64,000 bases of DNA. It comes from a bacterium (GTDB lineage: Bacteria > Bdellovibrionota_C > UBA2361 > SZUA-149 > JAQTWB01). The stretch spans positions 1 through 64,000 of the forward strand of contig JAQTWB010000002.1 in the NCBI GenBank assembly GCA_028689495.1, given 5' to 3'. A program made the position numbers and the translations under genes. A model generated the notes under the pieces. The model saw only the letters and a program-made list of their open reading frames with translations. It did not search any database and was not told the DNA's origin. Of the stretch, positions 24,867-32,875 are shown in pieces (the stretch's first letter is position 1; each line of letters begins with the position of its first letter).

Positions 24867-25736
24867 CTACAGATCAAACTTGAAAATAAGGTCAGAAGTC
24901 ACACGCCAGTCAAATACGTCTTCGCGATCGGTAAGGGCAAATTCGTAAGCGACACCAGCGTCAAGTGAATCTTCACATATGCGATAACGGGCACCAACAC
25001 CAGCTACCACAACTGTTCCACCGTTAGATTCAGATGCACCAAAATTGATAACATCAAAACCCTCTGAAGGAATTGGCAAACGATCCCCTGCTTCTGTTAC
25101 ATGAACAAGGTTAAGTTCAACCAGGGGATAGAAATCACCCACTGGTACGTCCGCATGCAAACTCACATCCCAAAAAGCGGAATCACTATTGTCGAGCGGC
25201 AGACGAAGTTGCGTATGTCCAAGAAGGTTCACTGCATCAAGATTGATTCCAGCTGACAATGACGGAATAATCAGCCCGTCGCCTATTCCCTGGAATACTC
25301 GTGGATGACCACTCGCCAACTCATAACGCAAACCAGCCGTTGCAATGACACCGTCAGTGTCGTCACGAACAAAAGCGTATTTCAAACCACCAGCAAGATT
25401 CATCGACCCTTCTTCATCCGGCAGAACAGCGTCATGGTTCAGCTGCAGATACCCGTCCTTTGTAGCAATAATACCAAGGCGATCATTAACCTTGAATCTT
25501 GCCTGCACCGCCCAAAGTTGCGCATCTCCGCTACCAGTCAGAAATTCGGCAGGTAACTTGTGATATACAAAAATTGGTCGAATTTCAGTCGATGGACGTG
25601 GGTCTTCAAAAATAGTCGGATTGGTGACCGGAGAAATCATATGGTCAAGGGCATTGCCATGCTCGGCATTGGCAGCCAGAGGCGAAAGCGCCGCCATCAA
25701 TCCGACTGCGGTTACGAACATTTTCTTTATTGCCAT
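24867..25736 (-). CDS. Outer-membrane beta-barrel-like protein, unknown function
   Basis: A 289-residue protein with a signal peptide (VTAVGLMAALSPLAANA). The rest alternates short amphipathic strands (AVQARFKVNDRLGIIATKDG, GLKYAFVR, AGLRYELASG, VAGVGARYRI, WRVTSDLIFKFDL) and ends in an aromatic-containing FKFDL, the pattern of a small outer-membrane barrel. No specific family recognised. AGGAAG precedes the ATG. It is a single gene that converges on cutA. Confidence 0.65.
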   Translation of the reverse strand: MAIKKMFVTAVGLMAALSPLAANAEHGNALDHMISPVTNPTIFEDPRPSTEIRPIFVYHKLPAEFLTGSGDAQLWAVQARFKVNDRLGIIATKDGYLQLNHDAVLPDEEGSMNLAGGLKYAFVRDDTDGVIATAGLRYELASGHPRVFQGIGDGLIIPSLSAGINLDAVNLLGHTQLRLPLDNSDSAFWDVSLHADVPVGDFYPLVELNLVHVTEAGDRLPIPSEGFDVINFGASESNGGTVVVAGVGARYRICEDSLDAGVAYEFALTDREDVFDWRVTSDLIFKFDL

Positions 25737-26188
25737 AGTTGTTACTTCCTATCGCTAAGGAACAATCACCAGGTTATCAAAGCCGAATATTTTCAAAGCA
25801 TGTTGAATATTCTCCAAACCTGAACCGACGAAGCTTTGTTACAATTCTCGTCGAAATTCAGGCCCGGCCCTTCAAGCAAACCCGGTATTCCCTGTAGGTT
25901 ATTATAAAAAACCAGGAAACTTACTGATTTCAATCCCCTTTTCTACAGACTGCCGCAACACCCGGCAAGTAAATAAACTGTAATAACACTGTTTTCATGG
26001 CAGTTCCCCGCTCCTGCCACTCCTTCTCCTCTCCCCAAAAGCACTTCACGCTTTAGTCTCTCGCCGAAAATCCCGATACTAATCATTGGCATAAGGAAAT
26101 ATCCGGGGATGCTTTATTTCGACAACGCCCCCTTACATTGCTGACGAACAAATAAAAATAGTGCAAGAAAACGCGGCAAAAAGGAGAC
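25737..26188. other. Divergent intergenic region, nothing clear
   Basis: It separates the barrel gene (minus) and the histidine kinase gene (plus) and must hold both promoters. I see paired GAATATT motifs near 25790-25812 and a CGACGA/TCGTCG inverted pair near 25827-25854, but no convincing -10/-35 pair, repeat family member or RNA gene. Confidence 0.5.
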
Positions 26189-27604
26189 ATGAAGAGGACA
26201 GTCAATCACAGTGCACTGTTTATCTACCTCGACAGCAAGGAAGGCAAAACGCCATCCCCAATATCGATCGGCCTGTTTTTTTTCGCATGCCTTTTAATCT
26301 GTAGCACTTTAACCGTTTCAACGCTGAACTACATAAAAGAGGACATCAACACTTCTACGTTATTGGTCATCAGCTTCCCTTGCCTGCTGACCGCTGTTTT
26401 CATGACAATAGCCTACTTCCAGCAACGGACCATCAAAGCAATTATCGACATTCATTTAGAGCAATGCACCGAACTGGAGCACGTCTTTTCTATTAACCCT
26501 CTGGCTATATTACTGCTAAATCGCAGCGGACAAATTACCGCCCTCAACGAGCTTGCCGCCAAAATACTGACAGCAAAAGCAAATGACAATATACGCCAAT
26601 CAATAAGTCGAGAAATCATCTCGTTCCCTTCCACAAATAGTATTGAGATAATCCTGCAAGCAAACGAACGAGGGAAATGCCCTATCGTCGTGCATTCCGT
26701 TGAGCGAAAGCTCTCTGGGACACTCCATTTCTGGCCGAGCAAACTCGGAGGAGCCGACAACCTGACGTTGGTCATAGAAGACAATTCAGCTCTTCATGAG
26801 GCAAGCAATAAAAGTGTCGAATTACAACACAGGCTGCATCGGGCACAAAAAATTGAGGCCATTGGCATGCTCGCTGATGGCATTGCCCACGATTTTAATA
26901 ATATCCTCCAACCTATCCTGGGCCTCAGTGAAATGGGGATGGAGGATGTTGAACCAGACAGTCCGATATACAAAAGCCTGGCGAGGATTCATCGTGCCGG
27001 CACTAGAGCGAAACAACTTGTTAAACAAATCCTGTCTCACGGACACAAAAGCAAATTCAAAACTGTCGAATTAAACATCAATGAATCAATCAACGAGGCG
27101 TTAGAACTCTACCACAGCATTATCCCTCCACGAATCAGTATTTCCAGAAGTCTCAGTCCCCACCTTTCGCCGATTCTGGCGGATCCAATAGTTATTCAGC
27201 AGATTATCTTCAATATCCTGAAAAACGCTTTTGACGCGATGGAAGGTAGCGGTGGCTCAATTGTCATATCGACAATCAATCTGGACGTCACTAACGTCAC
27301 TCCTCTATTCAACACCGAACTAGCTCCCGGACAATACGTAAAACTCTCTATTGAAGACAATGGACCCGGTATCCCGGCAAAAATAATCGAAAAGATTTTC
27401 GATCCTTTTTTCACGACCAAAGCGGTTGACAAAGGAACAGGTCTTGGCCTGTCCAGTGTTCTGAAGATATTACAGGAGATGGGAGCCGGTGTTTCTGTGC
27501 GCAGTCAACCAGCACAAGGAGCATCTTTCTCGTTCTATTTTCGCTCCTGCGAAAACCCAAACACGACCAAGGCCCCGTCTGACCGTGGCGGAGTTATTCC
27601 ATGA
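26189..27604 (+). CDS. Membrane histidine kinase with PAS domain
   Basis: A 471-residue sensor kinase. Two hydrophobic spans (about 28-52 and 60-78) are separated by only a few residues, so there is almost no periplasmic sensor. A PAS-like segment follows ([21 protein letters not shown]). The dimerisation helix has the phospho-acceptor His at about 234 in AHDFNN, the variant common in two-component kinases acting on receiver proteins such as the one downstream. The ATPase domain has N box NILKNAFDA (about 342), DNGPGIP and GTGLGL. AAGGAG lies just upstream of the ATG. The stop overlaps the next gene (ATGA), a Ser/Thr kinase. Confidence 0.9.
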   Translation: MKRTVNHSALFIYLDSKEGKTPSPISIGLFFFACLLICSTLTVSTLNYIKEDINTSTLLVISFPCLLTAVFMTIAYFQQRTIKAIIDIHLEQCTELEHVFSINPLAILLLNRSGQITALNELAAKILTAKANDNIRQSISREIISFPSTNSIEIILQANERGKCPIVVHSVERKLSGTLHFWPSKLGGADNLTLVIEDNSALHEASNKSVELQHRLHRAQKIEAIGMLADGIAHDFNNILQPILGLSEMGMEDVEPDSPIYKSLARIHRAGTRAKQLVKQILSHGHKSKFKTVELNINESINEALELYHSIIPPRISISRSLSPHLSPILADPIVIQQIIFNILKNAFDAMEGSGGSIVISTINLDVTNVTPLFNTELAPGQYVKLSIEDNGPGIPAKIIEKIFDPFFTTKAVDKGTGLGLSSVLKILQEMGAGVSVRSQPAQGASFSFYFRSCENPNTTKAPSDRGGVIP

Positions 27605-28635
27605 GTCTGGAGAATACCCTCAGCGAAATGACACATCTCGATCGCGGTGCCACGCTGGCACCTGGCGAACGAATCGCCGATCGATACGAAGTCATCCGGC
27701 ACCTCGGAACTGGCGGCAGCAGTGAAGTGTACCTTTGCTCTGACCTGGAGCAACCACAACGAGAAAAAATTGCCGTTAAACTGATGTCACACAGTGAAGA
27801 AGAGCTTTTCGGCCCCGGCGTTCATGAAGTCAATGTTGCAAGATTCCTTGATGAAGTAAAAATCTCCCGCATCTTGTCCCACCCAAATATTATTCAGGTA
27901 CATGAATTAATTCGTACAGAGTGCTCTCTAGCTTTTACGATGGAACATATTGAGGGAGATAATCTCGCTGAACTGATCGCAAGCAACTCCTCCATGCCAA
28001 TCGCAAATTCTCTCTATATATTCCGTGAAGTTGCCAAAGCAGTCTCTTTCATGCACTCGCTGGGCATTATTCACCGCGACATCAAACCGGACAATATCCT
28101 CAGAGCCCACGACGGACGAGTCAAAGTAATTGATTTTGGCACTGCCAGAATGGAGGGTAGTCTGGGGATACAAGGTGAAATCGCCGGAACTCTTTCATAT
28201 CTCAGCCCTGAATATCTCAAGGATGGACAACTGGATAATCGCTCGGATATATATTCACTGGGAATGGTGGCCTACGAAATTGTTACAGGAAGCCTCCCAT
28301 TCACCTGTGGTGGCGTAATTCAGACACTACAAATGAGACTCTCATCAGATCCTCCGGCACCAAACAAAAAGAACTGCCTCTGCCCGCCGGAACTGAGCAA
28401 CATAATCCTTAAAACCCTGGAGCGCGATCCGGAACAACGATACCAAAACGCAGCCCAGGTCATCGAAGAGCTTGATAGATATTTCCCGGAAGTGCCTGTG
28501 AAATCTGAAGCCACATCAATCAGCAGGAAAAACAGTTCCAAGTCACAGGAATCGACCGCACTTCCGACTGAAAAAGCAAACCAGGGATTTCTCCAACGAG
28601 TAAGTAATAAATTGCGATTAATATTTGCCGAATAA
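27601..28635 (+). CDS. Ser/Thr protein kinase (Hanks type)
   Basis: A 344-residue soluble kinase. Residues about 26-295 form the kinase fold: LGTGGSSEVYL glycine loop, IAVK with Lys at about 60, HRDIKPDN with Asp at about 160, DFGTAR with Asp at about 178, and YLSPEY as the P+1 region. All catalytic residues are present. The C-terminal 50 residues are polar and end in a basic amphipathic stretch (FLQRVSNKLRLIF) that might touch the membrane. It is translationally coupled to the histidine kinase before it (ATGA), and the receiver gene follows after 16 bp, suggesting linked signalling. Confidence 0.9.
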   Translation: MSLENTLSEMTHLDRGATLAPGERIADRYEVIRHLGTGGSSEVYLCSDLEQPQREKIAVKLMSHSEEELFGPGVHEVNVARFLDEVKISRILSHPNIIQVHELIRTECSLAFTMEHIEGDNLAELIASNSSMPIANSLYIFREVAKAVSFMHSLGIIHRDIKPDNILRAHDGRVKVIDFGTARMEGSLGIQGEIAGTLSYLSPEYLKDGQLDNRSDIYSLGMVAYEIVTGSLPFTCGGVIQTLQMRLSSDPPAPNKKNCLCPPELSNIILKTLERDPEQRYQNAAQVIEELDRYFPEVPVKSEATSISRKNSSKSQESTALPTEKANQGFLQRVSNKLRLIFAE

Positions 28636-28651
28636 CCAAAGAAGGGAATAT

Positions 28652-29041
28652 ATGAACGACGCACAAAAAATACTTTTAATCGACGATGATTCTGATGCCC
28701 GAGAAACAATTGCCATGATGCTCGAACGGGACTCGTTTACGGTATCCCAGGCGAACAGCGCTGAAGAGGCCATGCAGTTTCTGGCGACTGAGCGCCCGGC
28801 GCTTGTAATAACAGACATAGTCATGCCGGGTATCGATGGCATAGAACTAATCACAACTTTACGGGAAAAATATCCGCTGATGAAAGTAATTGCCATATCC
28901 GGGGGGCTACGTGGATTTGATAATTCAGCAAATATACTTTTACCGCTGGCACTGAAGTCCGGAGCTCTGAAAATTGTGCGGAAACCATTTACCCGAGCAG
29001 AGTTACTCGAAGCAGTTACCGCAATAATCAACGGACAATAA
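28652..29041 (+). CDS. Single-domain response regulator (CheY-like receiver)
   Basis: A 129-residue receiver domain without output domain. The acidic pocket is D11-D13 (LLIDDDSDA), phospho-acceptor Asp at about 55 in TDIVMPG, and the conserved Lys at about 111 in VRKPF. I start at the ATG at 28652 with GAAGGGA upstream; a TTG at 28625 lies in the end of the kinase gene. As the third gene of a histidine kinase, Ser/Thr kinase and receiver operon, it is the likely phosphotransfer target of the histidine kinase; it has no DNA-binding part, so it must act through protein contact. Confidence 0.9.
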   Translation: MNDAQKILLIDDDSDARETIAMMLERDSFTVSQANSAEEAMQFLATERPALVITDIVMPGIDGIELITTLREKYPLMKVIAISGGLRGFDNSANILLPLALKSGALKIVRKPFTRAELLEAVTAIINGQ

Positions 29042-29081
29042 GCTGCGACAAAACCAATGCCCAACAATCGGAGAATTTATC

Positions 29082-29429
29082 ATGGGTGAAATATTCAATC
29101 CGCTTACAAACCAGAAAAAAGAATTCCGTCTCGATTCGACAAAACACAAAAGCCAGGTCGAGGAAGACCAGCAGAGGCAAAGGGAGCTCAAAAAGGCCCA
29201 AAGAATCGTTGTCTGTTTCGCAGTTTTCGCAGCTGGAATGGTTTTGCTGCTCCTCTGGAAAGTATACGAAAAAGCTACCGCAGAAATGGAAAAACCTGGA
29301 CTGACCGTTCTTCGTGAAAGCATGTCTGAACAGGAATTTCGCAGCATCTCCCCCGAACGCCTGCGGGCAATTGAACGCAGAGACAAAAATCTGATCAATT
29401 CTTTATATTGTCGCGGCAATGACTGCTGA
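29082..29429 (+). CDS. Small single-span membrane protein, unknown
   Basis: A 115-residue protein: a charged cytoplasmic N-terminus (rich in Lys, Glu, Gln, likely helical), one hydrophobic span at about 42-60 (RIVVCFAVFAAGMVLLLLW), and a charged C-terminus ending in CRGNDC. No family recognised. GGAG lies upstream of the ATG. It follows the receiver gene by 40 bp and overlaps the Lnt gene by 11 bp, so it may link signalling and lipoprotein genes in one transcript. Confidence 0.6.
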   Translation: MGEIFNPLTNQKKEFRLDSTKHKSQVEEDQQRQRELKKAQRIVVCFAVFAAGMVLLLLWKVYEKATAEMEKPGLTVLRESMSEQEFRSISPERLRAIERRDKNLINSLYCRGNDC

Positions 29430-30993
29430 TGAAGTATCCCTGCCGCACATTATCCTCTCCCCAACCAATAGTTTCCTGCGAACGCATCGTTACTTTATTG
29501 TCTCCGCTTTACTCTTCGTCTGTAGTTTTCATATTTTTTCCGATAATCTACAGCCAATTATTTCCCTCGGCGCTTTCTTTTCCTTCAATCGAGCACTAAA
29601 AAAAGAACTCTTCAGCCTCACTAGCCTGCTCCTTATTGCACTGCCGGCAACTTTCCTGATTCATCCTTGGCTACCGGAAACTCTTCACAATTTCGGCGGC
29701 TATAATCTGGCGATCTGCGGATTGATGACACTTGCTTACTGCCTGCGAACTGTATTCCTGATCGGGATCATTATCTCTATTCATCGCATTCTCAAGAAAA
29801 CCATTCTTGGGCCCCTGCACCTGGCCACCGGAATCTCGGTATTCCTCGCAGAAATAATCATCCCGAATATCTTCCCCTGGTCATTTGCCAGCACTTCAAT
29901 CGGCTGGTCATCATCCGCATCCTGGGCCTCAATAATTGGAGTCAACGGGCTTGTCATACCTTTATTTTTGCTAATGTCGTTGCTCGATCAAACTTTAGAG
30001 CTATGGCAACACAAGCTCAGGCGAGCCTCCCTCTTACCTGCATCAATCCTCCTGTCTCTGACAGTTGTCTACCATGCAGGCGGACACTTGATGAACAAAA
30101 ATACCCTGTCGCAGGAAAATGGCCATATCAGTATCTCTGCTGTGCAAGGCAACCTCGATCATCAAAAAAAAGGTAATACCCAATTTAATTCCATCAATCT
30201 ATCTCTCTACCGCGATCTAAGCAGAGGGTCCCCAAAAAGCGACTTGCTCGTCTGGCCCGAAACGACCTTCCCCTATCCGATCCCCGAAACAATAACTTCC
30301 GTCGAGCAGACTGAACATGATCCCCTTCCTGAAGCGACCACGAACCTTTTATTTGGTGCCATTATCTCCACTGACAATGGAATGTTCTACAACGCAGCCC
30401 TGCTCCGCTCCCCTATGGGGAATATTTCAGGCCGTTATTACAAAAGAGGGTTAATGCCGTTTGGAGAATTTATACCACTTGCCGATTATCTCCCTTGGCT
30501 TGAGCAATATTTTAAAAAATCAATGCCGCTACTCACTGGTCAAACACCGGGCATTATTACGCTACAAACGAAAGACTCCCTTGCCAAAATGGCGATCCTT
30601 ATCTGTTATGAGGACCTGCTCCCGGAGATCTCCAACAAACGCATTGTGGAAGAAGAAGCCAACCTTTTGCTGGCAATCTCCAACGACGGCTGGTTCTCCG
30701 ACAGCAGTGCTCTTCAGCAACATAATCTTCTTGCCCGCTGGCGCGCGATTGAAACACGAAAGTCTCTGGTGCGCGTCACAAATACCGGAATCAGCTCAGT
30801 GAGTGACCCCACAGGACGACAGATAAAATGGATTCCGGAAAACTCCGTCAATATAATGCGAAGCAATGTTTATCTTTATCCTGGGCTCACCTTCTTCGCT
30901 ACCTGGGGCAATCTGCCAACCCTGCTGACATCCTGCCTCCTGGCGATAGTGGCTCTAGCTCATTCATGGTGGAGTAGCAGGAGAGACAGCTGA
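29419..30993 (+). CDS. lnt: Apolipoprotein N-acyltransferase
   Basis: A 524-residue inner-membrane enzyme that adds the third acyl chain to the N-terminal Cys of lipoproteins. About six to seven hydrophobic spans precede a periplasmic carbon-nitrogen hydrolase domain with the catalytic triad Glu281 (VWPETTFPYP), Lys342 (YYKRGLMPFGEF) and Cys396 (ILICYEDLLPE), and the usual NDGWFSDSSALQQH segment. A final span closes the protein. Length and order match Lnt. Its start lies inside the preceding small membrane protein gene. Its presence shows a Gram-negative lipoprotein pathway, in line with the many lipobox proteins in the window. Confidence 0.93.
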   Translation: MTADEVSLPHIILSPTNSFLRTHRYFIVSALLFVCSFHIFSDNLQPIISLGAFFSFNRALKKELFSLTSLLLIALPATFLIHPWLPETLHNFGGYNLAICGLMTLAYCLRTVFLIGIIISIHRILKKTILGPLHLATGISVFLAEIIIPNIFPWSFASTSIGWSSSASWASIIGVNGLVIPLFLLMSLLDQTLELWQHKLRRASLLPASILLSLTVVYHAGGHLMNKNTLSQENGHISISAVQGNLDHQKKGNTQFNSINLSLYRDLSRGSPKSDLLVWPETTFPYPIPETITSVEQTEHDPLPEATTNLLFGAIISTDNGMFYNAALLRSPMGNISGRYYKRGLMPFGEFIPLADYLPWLEQYFKKSMPLLTGQTPGIITLQTKDSLAKMAILICYEDLLPEISNKRIVEEEANLLLAISNDGWFSDSSALQQHNLLARWRAIETRKSLVRVTNTGISSVSDPTGRQIKWIPENSVNIMRSNVYLYPGLTFFATWGNLPTLLTSCLLAIVALAHSWWSSRRDS

Positions 30994-31001
30994 AAATCTG
31001 C

Positions 31002-31020
31002 GGGCGCGTCACGACGCGCC
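31002..31020. repeat. GGGCGC palindrome, copy 4
   Basis: GGGCGCGTCACGACGCGCC then TCTACA, 9 bp after the lnt stop. Confidence 0.75.
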
Positions 31021-31215
31021 TCTACAAGGACCCACCGTAATTCCGACGACATTTGCAATGCCATCACAACCTCACGACGGGCTTAAGTGCGACATCCGGG
31101 TTAAATCCATCAACAGAATCCTAAAGTTTTCCATATTTCCTGTCGACACAAACCCCGGGGAATGGCAGATTCTGCAACATACAAGCTACCAATATCGCAG
31201 GTTAATCTAAAAATA

Positions 31216-31767
31216 ATGGGCAACAGAAAAGAAAAAGGCTCGATCATGACCGAGTTTGCGGTGACCATGCCGCTGCTTATCGCCTTTTTAATGGGCATGA
31301 CCGACCTTTCGCGTGCGATCAATGCCTACTTTATTATTTCACAAATCAGCAGAGAAGCGGCCAGAGTCGGTTCCAGCATGGAAGACCTTGAACTTGGCAC
31401 TTACACCCATATTCCACGAGCCATAGACGAACTTCATTGCAACCCGACATCAGGCGGCACTACCAATTCCTGCCTCAATCACCTAATCCTGCAAAGAAGA
31501 GTCCTGCAGATGCTAAGCTGGCACAATTTACCGTTAACTCCCGGCCAGACTTTTATCCAGACACAGTTGATTGGAGAAACCGGAGGATCGACCGAAAACT
31601 CCGTTCAATTCCTCATCAGCTCCAGATTCGATGCGATATTTCCAATTTTTGATGGGCTGACCATCAGCACATCGGTTCGCGCCCCTTATCTCTATACAAC
31701 TTCTGGTATTTCGAATAATTATGGCTGCCCCACTGGCTCTCTCCATGTTAACTGCAGGGGGTTGTAA
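31216..31767 (+). CDS. TadE-like pseudopilin
   Basis: A 183-residue protein beginning with a short basic segment and the class signature GSIMTEFAVTMPLLIAFLMGM, a hydrophobic N-terminal helix with Glu at position 5 of the mature-like region, as in TadE/TadF pseudopilins of the Tad (Flp) system. The rest is a predicted extracytoplasmic domain with two Cys. I prefer the ATG at 31216; one at 31162 is in frame but would put a long extension before the signature. First of three related genes. The Tad ATPase, TadB/C platform, prepilin peptidase and Flp pilin are not in the window. Confidence 0.75.
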   Translation: MGNRKEKGSIMTEFAVTMPLLIAFLMGMTDLSRAINAYFIISQISREAARVGSSMEDLELGTYTHIPRAIDELHCNPTSGGTTNSCLNHLILQRRVLQMLSWHNLPLTPGQTFIQTQLIGETGGSTENSVQFLISSRFDAIFPIFDGLTISTSVRAPYLYTTSGISNNYGCPTGSLHVNCRGL

Positions 31768-31769
31768 CT

Positions 31770-32867
31770 ATGCATAACTTGTTTACCGCCAAGCACGTCC
31801 CTCTGGCAGCCAGACAAAACCTGACAGCCAGACAAAAAAAGCAACATGGGGCTGTGATGGTCGAATTCGCCATAAGTGGCCTTTTGCTGATCACAACCAT
31901 TCTGGCGCTAATCGATCTCGGCCGAATTTTTTATATCCAAAATACCCTCAACAAAGCGGCCGATAACGCCCTGTCTCTGGCCCAGAAAATCGAAAACCTG
32001 CAAACTGAAACCAGGACTCTGAATCCATCAGTGGCCGCACAGCAGGCACAATTAAACGACTTTACCGCCGCACTGGATGCGGTAGAAGCTGAAGCAAATC
32101 AACTGCTCTCCGCCTCACTGGTCTCGCCACCGGGGACAGATAGCGCAGCAAGATTATTACCAATCACCATCTACGACAAAAACGCCTCCGGCAATATGAT
32201 TCTGACCCGTGACATTGGAATTCTCCGCCCGGGAGCCAGCGTGAAGTACACCGATAGTTATGGTCGTACTCAATGGTTCGCTCACCCCACTCACTGCAAT
32301 AACGCGGCACCAAACTGCACAGTACCACTGGCAGCATCCGCCAACTGGGACAGCACAATTAAAAACGAACCGCTGGTTGTCGAAATCAAGGCGCAAGTCA
32401 GCACAATTGTCGGAGGAATTATCCCCTTCCTTGATAACGCGACTCTCACCGGTCGAGCAATTGGCTACAGAGAAGTATTGCCAAAAGGTGCTTATGCCGA
32501 AAGTTACGCCCTGCCAAGTGCATCGACGACTGTTGTCACGACCAGTGTCACCACCACCACCAGCACTTCGACCTCAGTAACAACATCAGTGGCAACTTCA
32601 GCAACATCAGTGCCGTCTTCATCCGTAACAACCGCGCCGCCATCTACGTCAACAACAACTTCTAGCGCGGCAAGCACCGGCCCATCAACCTCGACTACCA
32701 CAACCGTCGTTGCGACTTCCGTAACAAGTGTATCCAGCAGCTCAACTGTAACAACGTCAACTACAACAACTTCTATCTCCTGCGCATCAATTCGCCGCAG
32801 CTGCTACTTTGCCGGAGGCTCATATCATTATAATGGTGGCGCATGTTATTGCGCCTACAGCGGATAA
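31770..32867 (+). CDS. TadE/TadG-like pseudopilin with Thr/Ser-rich linker and Cys-rich tail
   Basis: A 365-residue protein. Near residue 30 is the pseudopilin signature HGAVMVEFAISGLLLITTI. Residues up to about 245 form a globular extracytoplasmic region. Residues about 250-335 consist almost only of Thr, Ser, Val, Ala and Pro, a mucin-like linker. The last 29 residues hold four Cys (CASIRRSC and GGACYCAYSG), likely disulfide-bonded. The linker could be O-glycosylated; that is inference. It starts 3 bp after the TadE-like gene and ends 9 bp before the next one. Confidence 0.75.
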   Translation: MHNLFTAKHVPLAARQNLTARQKKQHGAVMVEFAISGLLLITTILALIDLGRIFYIQNTLNKAADNALSLAQKIENLQTETRTLNPSVAAQQAQLNDFTAALDAVEAEANQLLSASLVSPPGTDSAARLLPITIYDKNASGNMILTRDIGILRPGASVKYTDSYGRTQWFAHPTHCNNAAPNCTVPLAASANWDSTIKNEPLVVEIKAQVSTIVGGIIPFLDNATLTGRAIGYREVLPKGAYAESYALPSASTTVVTTSVTTTTSTSTSVTTSVATSATSVPSSSVTTAPPSTSTTTSSAASTGPSTSTTTTVVATSVTSVSSSSTVTTSTTTTSISCASIRRSCYFAGGSYHYNGGACYCAYSG

Positions 32868-32875
32868 GGCACCTT

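Noticed and set aside
32516-32778. Repetitive DNA that might suggest a CRISPR or minisatellite array
   Set aside because: The repetition is triplet-based within an open frame and encodes the Thr/Ser-rich linker; there are no spacers or fixed-length units.
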